In this document: positions 57,987-64,000 of the stretch, piece by piece
Layout of the letters: every line of letters begins with the position of its first letter
Position numbering within the stretch: position 1 is the first letter of the stretch
Assembly: GCF_021869535.1 (NCBI RefSeq)
Contig: NW_026262581.1
Coordinates: 74,925,955-74,989,954 of the forward strand
Source of the DNA: Mytilus californianus
Lineage: Eukaryota; Mollusca; Bivalvia; Mytilida; Mytilidae
DNA length: 64,000 nucleotides
Direction of reading: 5' to 3'
Made by a program: the position numbers and the translations under genes
The notes under the pieces: generated by a model
Told to the model about the DNA's origin: nothing
Database searches by the model: none
The model's input: the letters and a program-made list of their open reading frames with translations, nothing else

Positions 57987-58300
57987 AAAAGGACGATGCT
58001 GTGTACTAAATTATTCTTTATCTTTCCTGCATCTTTTCTCATCTTTTTCTCATCTTTTTCGTTAAGACCATCAGGTTCTAAAGTGTGGAGTTGGTGGATC
58101 CAAAAATTTCCTCTTCTCCTTCTCGAAGTACTTTCCAAATCATAGAAGTCAACACCGAGTGGGACACCACGGTGAGAAGGAGAAGAGAAAATTTTTGGAT
58201 CCACCAACTCCACACTTTAGAACCTGATGGTCTTAACAAAAAAGATGAGAAAAGATACAGGAAAGATAAAGAATAATTTAGTACACAGCATCGTCCTTTT
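57987..58300. pseudogene. Foldback of a Penelope-like 3' end
   Basis: The left arm (57,987-58,124) is the inverse of the right arm (58,174-58,300), with few differences and a 49-bp centre. The right arm plus centre encode the end of a GIY-YIG endonuclease: STFQIIEVNTEWDTTV, FWIHQLHTLEPDGLNKKDEK and a stop. The left arm is the extra, reversed copy. The left arm contains a short duplication (TCATCTTTTTC twice). Confidence 0.8.
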
Positions 58301-58520
58301 TATCCTGTAATATTGGCCAATGGACGTTGCTAACTTTAACTACCAATTTTGTAAAAATCTTGAACTTCATCCAAATTATGTATTATTTTCAAGCCAGCTA
58401 AATTCAAGTGCAACATATACATTGAGCTGCAAAAGTTTCTTATCATCTACATCCGATTTCACCTGGATAGATGCACGCTTGATAAAGCTAGTTAGTCTAG
58501 CGAAATATTGCGTTTATTTT
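58301..58520 (+). mobile_element. 3' untranslated end of the second Penelope-like element
   Basis: Continues from the endonuclease stop to ATCCGATTTCACCTGG, GATGCACGCTTGATAAAGC and TAGCGAAATATTGCG, the same end as in copy A at 57,405-57,490, followed by T-rich sequence. Confidence 0.65.
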
Positions 58521-58592
58521 CATCATTTTGTAAATATTTTAAACATTCTTATATTTACATACTAAAAAGTGTGTTAAAATTACATTGTTAGG

Positions 58593-58597
58593 CAATC

Positions 58598-58632
<35 letters not shown>
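58593..58632. repeat. AT microsatellite
   Basis: A nearly pure AT dinucleotide run. Confidence 0.9.
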
Positions 58633-58833
58633 CTTCCCTAGAAAAGTGCGACGACTTGAACGGACGGACGGTTAGGAAAATGCCTCTATCCCCTTAAACA
58701 TGATGAATGGTCGGCAAAACAATGACTTAATAATAATAATGATAACACATGCTTTATTTAAAGATGTTAAACGCAGTCAGATACAACGTGACAAAACGTT
58801 ATCGTTCCTCATTTGACTTCTGATATTTCACGC

Positions 58834-59011
58834 TAGAGGGTCGTAAAAAAGGGGGTATGGTAACTAAAGTGGCCATTTAACGATGAACGAACAATTAAAA
58901 CTTATTTTTATATAAATTTGCACGAAATACGGTTATATTGAGTTTCAAGCACGATAACACGTGAAATAAAAATTGCACACGCGTTGCACGAAAATAACCC
59001 TTTACCCTCTA
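58834..59011. mobile_element. Short inverted-repeat element, relative of 11,195-11,719
   Basis: It begins TAGAGGGTCGTAAAA and ends TTTACCCTCTA. The interior shares CACGTGAAATAAAAA and GTTGCACGAAAATAACCC with the longer element. A TA flanks each end; no longer target duplication is visible. Confidence 0.65.
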
Positions 59012-59600
59012 AATAACACTATATTGAAGACGTCAAAGAATAAGCACCTTTTACCTAGATCTGAGTTAACTTGCCCGACAACGCCCGCACCGTCTATGAT
59101 GCCCGGTCTTAATGGGGTCCTTATCTGTATTCTTAGGGCATTTGTCTTTATCTTTAAAAATCATGCTTATTCTGTAAATTCTCATGCAAATGATTTTACT
59201 ATCAACATTTTCTGTAATTATATTTCATTTAATATTACATTGCTCATTTCTGTAACCAGTTACTGTATTTTATTGCTGAATTCTGTTATTCTTTGTATTT
59301 TGCACCTCACGGATCACGAAAATATAAAAAAAAATAAATATGTAGAAAAAAGGATCACGATAGCGAAAATTCGCCGATCACGAAGAACGAAAATAACCCA
59401 TCAGGCCCCTCATTATTGTCTATTCTTTATAGTTTTGATCATTTTTCTCTATTCATCTTTGTTTAGACCCCATTTATACCCTCGTCTGTTTCGGTTTTAA
59501 CATTTTTGACTTATCGGCTTATGATACTGAACGGTGCTAGTTTAGGATGCCGGCTAGCCGGGTTTGATAAAAAAAACAGCATATTTTGTTATGTACATTG
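59012..59600. other. No gene recognised
   Basis: The plus-strand frame at 58,973-59,500 (175 residues) starts inside the preceding element and runs through repeat-like sequence (CACGAAAATA, GATCACGA). I do not support it as a gene. Confidence 0.4.
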
Positions 59601-59602
59601 AC

Positions 59603-59781
59603 AAGGGGGTGACAAGTTTTTGGGATGTGGGATTAGTATGGGTGGTAGAAAAGTGGGGATGTGGGATATAGGTGATAAACAAGAGGGATCTGGGAAAAAG
59701 AAGGGGAAAAAAAAGCGGGAAGTGGGAAAAAATTACAAAAAAAGCGAGATTTTGGAAATGAGCACCTCCGTGTCACCCCCT
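59603..59781. mobile_element. Purine-rich small inverted-repeat element
   Basis: AGGGGGTGACA (59,604) and its inverse TGTCACCCCCT (59,771) bound about 155 bp of G and A on the plus strand (GGGATGTGGGATTAG, GGGATGTGGGATATAGG). No target duplication is clear. Confidence 0.5.
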
Positions 59782-60700
59782 CACTGACGTCAAAAAAGCA
59801 CCTTTAACCTTGACGTTATATACACGTGGTTATCGAACCTCGATTTGACTGAAAGTAACGTCTAAATTCCGCCATAAAAAGACAGAGAAAAAAGTTGTAA
59901 TTTTTGTCATTTAATGTAGGTATTTTTTAACATTGTAAACTATCAACAATACTTAATGGTATCTGCAAAGTACATATTGTGATGAATCAATATGTCAAAC
60001 TGTACATTCATGATGATGTGTGCCTAAAGAAATCTTGCTAGACGAAATTAAATTTCTGGAAATAAACATGTAGAATATGGGCGGGATATAAACAAAGCAA
60101 TGGCGATACATCGATAAATTCCTATCTTATTATTATATTAAAGATACATGTAGAATTCCTGTTTATTATACATTGTAGTTATTTTCGCGGCTGACTGAAG
60201 CAGAAAACTTGTAAGTTGTATGTATAAATGTAAGACAGTGAAAAGAAAGAATTGGGAGGGGCTTTACCATCGAATATATAATATATAACAACTAACCAAG
60301 TGCTTGTGCAGTACACAGGTATGATCAGTAACAAATGGTTAAATAAGAGACTCATGCAGACAATTCAGGAGAAGGAACAAAAGGGCTATTTTTGATCCCT
60401 GGAATCCATGCAACCTGGCTAAACAGAATCCAATAAGTGATTGTAAGCACAGGAGCGTGGATATATATAGTTTGGATTTTTTTTTCATTGTTTGCACTGA
60501 ATATATTCAATTTTCCATGAAATATTTGCCACTGGACATTAAGGAACCAATAACTGAATAAGCAATAAATCAAAACATTGAGTCTAGTCAAATAATGTTG
60601 AAGACATTTAAAACAAATAAACTGCAAAGTAAATTATTTTTACTGGTGAATTATTGAAAAAATATGTTTTTTTTCAACCACTTTTAAAATGTATCTTATT
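59782..60700. other. No gene recognised
   Basis: Spacer. The frame at 60,352-60,627 (minus) has no support. Confidence 0.4.
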
Positions 60701-60779
60701 ATTGTGTCTGTTGTTCAAACAAAAATAATAAAAAAATCCAATATTAAATTACAAAGAAAAGGAGATCAGATGTGGGGTA

Positions 60780-62345
60780 AACAATGCAAGCATCTTAGAT
60801 TTTTTCTTTTAATCAAAATTTTGGAAAGTGCTTTTGATTGGATCAATAGTACTAACTCTTGGTTAGTAACTTTTCCATGAGAGGAATAAGTTGCTTGAGG
60901 GATCAAATTCATTGATAATTAGGTATCCAGAAAAGATGCTTACCAAAAGTTATGCCTTTTATGTAATCTTTAGCATGTATATTTTTCCTCTAAAATCCAA
61001 AACAAATTTTTGCACAGTAAATTTCCAATTTGGCAACATATGGTCACATATAATGAGAGGAAAGTACTTTTGTTTGGATCAAAAGTACCAACTTTTGGTT
61101 AGCAATTTTTCCATAAAATGAATAAGTTGCTAAAGGGATCAATTTCATTGATAATGAGGTATCCAGAAAAGTTACTTACCAAAAGTTATATGCCTTTTTT
61201 GTAATCATTTGCACATTGTTTTATTTCCCCTAAAATTTTTGCACAGTAAATTTCCAATTTTGGCACATATGGTCACATATAATAGTCAACAAAAGAAACG
61301 ATACAAGGAAATGTATTTTCCATATAAAATGAAATTGGATACACTGTACCAAGGTCAATAATTGCCCAATTGGTCTAATATTTACAGAGTGTTATTTTCT
61401 TATCAAAACCATTGATTTAAGACAAATACGCAAATTTATTTTTTTTGCAGTTTTTGTTATTTCAAAAATTGTATTTTCACACAAAAATTCAAAAAGTGAT
61501 ATAATAACTTAAAACTTTAAACGTAAACATGGTCTGCTTAAAATTTTGAATGCATTTGCAGATATTTAAATACTTAATTCTCATCTTCCAAATTAAGTGC
61601 CAACTTTTGACATCATTTTCCGCAAAATAAATTTGACCCCTGTGTTCAATAACATGGTATTTTCTCACTTTCCAATTTTGTCAGATTCTTTTAATCATAT
61701 GCATTTGCTTTGCAAATGAATGTTTTTCATTGGATAATTCAACAGTTTTTTCTATTTATTATATTTTATGATAAATTGGAGTTCAATCTTGTGTATCGTT
61801 ACTTTTGTTGACTATAGTATATATTGAGAGGAAGATCTCTATTGATTTCGTGGTCACAATCAAAGGTCAAGGCCTTAGTTATTAAAATTAGACCAAAATT
61901 TGTGTAATAAAAGAGCCTCTGGATGCAACATCAAATACTACATATGGGATTGCAACTTTTCTTGGATAAATGGTCAAATATATATGTGATGGAAATCCCT
62001 AGTGATTTTGAGGTCACATTATACCTGTAGTGGGAATAAGATCCTTGTTGATTTTGAGATCAATACCTCAAAGGTCAAGGTAATAGTTACTAAAGATAGA
62101 CCACAATTAGTACAGACAAGTGGCTGCTGGATGCTAAATCAATTACTGTCTATATGGAATAGACACCTTACTTAGATATACAGTCACAATATAATGAAAG
62201 GTAGATCCATAAGATATAGATTTTGAGGTCACTATATCTAAGGTAAGGGTCATAGTTACTAAAAATAGATTTGTGAAATACAGTATAATAATATTAGTCT
62301 AAAATCATAACAGAAAAGAATGATACCATAATGTTAACAGAAAAC
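60780..62345 (+). repeat. Tandem array of ~240-bp and shorter units, split by a small transposon
   Basis: Two clear units (about 60,840-61,080 and 61,082-61,282) share GGTTAGTAACTTTTCCAT, GGTATCCAGAAAAG, CTTACCAAAAGTTATGCC and CACAGTAAATTTCCAATTT. After the insertion at 61,283-61,814 the sequence resumes at TGAGAGGAAG and runs into related units with GATTTTGAGGTCAC and AAAGGTCAAGG. Confidence 0.6.
61283..61814. mobile_element. Non-autonomous inverted-repeat transposon, ~530 bp
   Basis: The left end TAGTCAACAAAAGAAACGAT and the right end ATCGTTACTTTTGTTGACTA are inverse to each other over about 20 bp with one mismatch, and the match continues for a few bases further in. It interrupts the array word CACATATAATGAGAGGAA at a TA. 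No transposase frame. Confidence 0.7.
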
Positions 62346-62579
62346 AACTGCTATCAGGTCAATAAAAGCTTTCTTGTTTACAGGGGGGTGTTGACTATGT
62401 GACCTTGATCACTAAATGGTCTTTAATTATTTCTTGGACCATTCTGGATTGTAGTGGATCTTACTGAGATTGAAATTTTTTTAAATAAAAGACAAACTAT
62501 CATTTAAGCATTTTAAATTATAGCCATAACTTTCATGGGTGCATTCTATTTCTCATCACTTGGCGTCTGTTGTCCGTAG

Positions 62580-63915
62580 TCATCTGTTTAACTTTTACCA
62601 TTTTTAAAAATTTTTTGCCTATTATCTCAAAAATTATAATAGATAAACAGAAACTTTAGATAGCAAAAATTATTAGGAAGACAAGATCTACAAATCAGTC
62701 AACATAACCACAATTGTCAGACTGCTTATTATACCTCACACAACGAAGTTGGGTAGGGTATAATGTTTTTGACCCGTCTGTCTGTCAGTATGTCTGTCCA
62801 TCAGTCCGTCTGTCTGTCTGTCCGTCAGTCCTGTCTTTGTCATCACAACTCCTGAAACCACACAACAGAATTTCATGAAACTTTGTAAATAATAAGGACA
62901 TACTGTGTAGATGTGCATATCGACAGGATATTATGATATCAATTTTTTTCTAGGTGTTATGCCCATTTGAACTTAGAATTTTGGTCTAAATATTCTACTG
63001 CAACAGTTTGTCATTGCAACTCCTCTAAAACCACACAACAGCAATTCATGAAACTTTGTAGTTAATGAAGACATGATATGTAGATGTGCATATCCACAAG
63101 AAATTTTTATCAGTTGATTTTTTAGGAGTTATGAGTCTATGAACTTAGGAATCTGGTGAGATTTTGTTTGCCCAGTCACGGCCAGTGACAATGTTGGGGT
63201 GTGGGATATGTGAGCATGCTCACAAAGGTTCTTTAATTAGAGATATTGCCCTTAAATGATGATTTTTACCAATTTTTTTTGTGTTATTGACTCATATCTT
63301 AAAAACTATGATAGATAAGATAGAATCTTTAAACAGTATAAATGATCAGCACAACAGGATCTACAAATAAGTCAACATATCCAAAATCTTCAGTTGACTC
63401 CTTATTAGAGTTATTGCCCTTTAATGACGATTTTCCCAATTTTTATGCATTTTGGCTTACATCTTAAAAACTATAATAGATATATAGAAACTTTAAAAAC
63501 AAAAATGATCAGCAAGACAAGATCTACAAATAAGTTAATAAGACAAATATTGTTAGTCGATTCCTTATTGAAGTTACTGCCCTTTAATCACCAGTTTCCC
63601 ATTTTTTCCCATTTTTGCCTATTATTTCGAAAACTGTTGTTGATAAATAGAATAATCAGGAAGGTAAGATCTACAAATAAAGCCATATGGCCAAAATCTT
63701 CAGTCGACTCGTTTTTGGAGTTATTGCCCTTTAATGATATTTTTTTTGCATTATGTGCCTATTATCTTGAAAACTTAAGATAATAGAAACTTTAAAAAGA
63801 AAAAATTTTCAGTAGGATAAGATAGATCTACAAATATGTCAACATGACTGAAATTGTCAGTTAACTCTTAATAGAGTTGTTGCCCTTTAATGATGAGTAT
63901 TTTGAATATAAAAAG
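62580..63915 (+). repeat. ~150-bp tandem array with an inserted element
   Basis: Units carry ATTGCCCTTTAATGATGATT, CCTATTATCTCAAAA, ACTATAATAGATA, GAAACTTTAAA and AAGATCTACAAATAAGTCAA, at about 62,600 and then from 63,225 to 63,915 (four to five units). Between them, 62,731-63,225 holds a different element with ACGAAGTTGGGTAGGGTATA, a (GTCT)n-like tract at 62,777-62,830 and two ~170-bp units (CCACACAACAG, TGAAACTTTGTA, GTAGATGTGCATATC). Confidence 0.6.
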
Positions 63916-64000
63916 CCCTGCTGTAAGGGGTCTTGTATTAAGGGGATTGCCATATGATTTCCTTGGTGGGCCAGAAGAATTTTTCTCTGACAGAATATTC
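63916..64000. other. End of window, no feature
   Basis: The last bases continue past the tandem array. Nothing recognised. Confidence 0.3.

Noticed and set aside
58973..59500. 175-residue open frame on the plus strand
   Set aside because: It starts inside a small inverted-repeat element and runs through CACGAAAATA-type repeat sequence; the protein is hydrophobic filler with no family resemblance.
1..64000. CRISPR arrays, operons or bacterial genes
   Set aside because: Intron-split genes, SINEs and LINEs show nuclear animal DNA; the regular repeats are tandem satellites or EGF exons and have no spacer structure.

Overview
This window is eukaryotic nuclear DNA, AT-rich and repeat-dense. It holds few genes, all intron-split, and many decayed mobile elements. 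The interspersed repeats (for example the unit beginning GATGTGGTATGATTGCCAAT, a family of tRNA-derived SINEs, and motifs such as GACGAAACGCGCGTCTGG) are ones I associate with marine mussels, so the best guess is a bivalve close to Mytilus. That assignment rests on recognition, not on a search.

Three protein-coding genes can be assembled exon by exon with consistent splice sites and frame. Two are homeobox genes on the minus strand (17,587-20,558 and 30,944-34,121). They are tandem paralogues with the same four-exon layout: a tiny first coding exon reading MQEK in both, the same intron phases (0, 1, 0), a homeodomain split by an intron between positions 46 and 47, and a shared C-terminal end of the form F-S-Y-P-x-G-x-C-P-P-Y-x-C. 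Their homeodomains agree at 34 of 60 positions (hand count) and look like a divergent PRD-class group. Their upstream regions share a TATATAAAC box and a 14-bp element at nearly the same distance. The third gene, on the plus strand (44,124-53,381), encodes a secreted protein: signal peptide, short helical stalk, an array of nearly identical calcium-binding EGF-like domains (one exon each, seven intact and four decayed) and a C-terminal C-type lectin domain with EPN and WND sugar-binding motifs.

The rest is mostly repeats. 1-1,030 is a 147-bp tandem array. 1,031-10,900 holds SINEs, a Penelope-like reverse-transcriptase fragment and mussel repeats. 10,900-12,520 is a second kind of Penelope-like element split by a small inverted-repeat transposon. 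12,586-17,082 is a nearly full-length but broken L1/Tx1-type LINE just downstream of homeobox gene 1. 20,600-30,500 (between the homeobox genes) contains an inverted-repeat element filled with a 20-bp minisatellite, and tandem-repeat elements. 34,200-43,200 contains further tandem arrays and another LINE split by a Penelope-like copy. 55,500-58,520 has two Penelope-like 3' ends carrying a GIY-YIG endonuclease, one interrupted by a 36-bp perfect palindrome with a 7-bp target duplication, the other folded back on itself. 58,600-64,000 is small inverted-repeat elements and tandem arrays.

The homeobox pair and the lectin gene do not obviously work together. The strongest candidates for something undescribed are the homeobox pair with its shared promoter elements, the alternating EGF-exon array, and several structurally odd small mobile elements.
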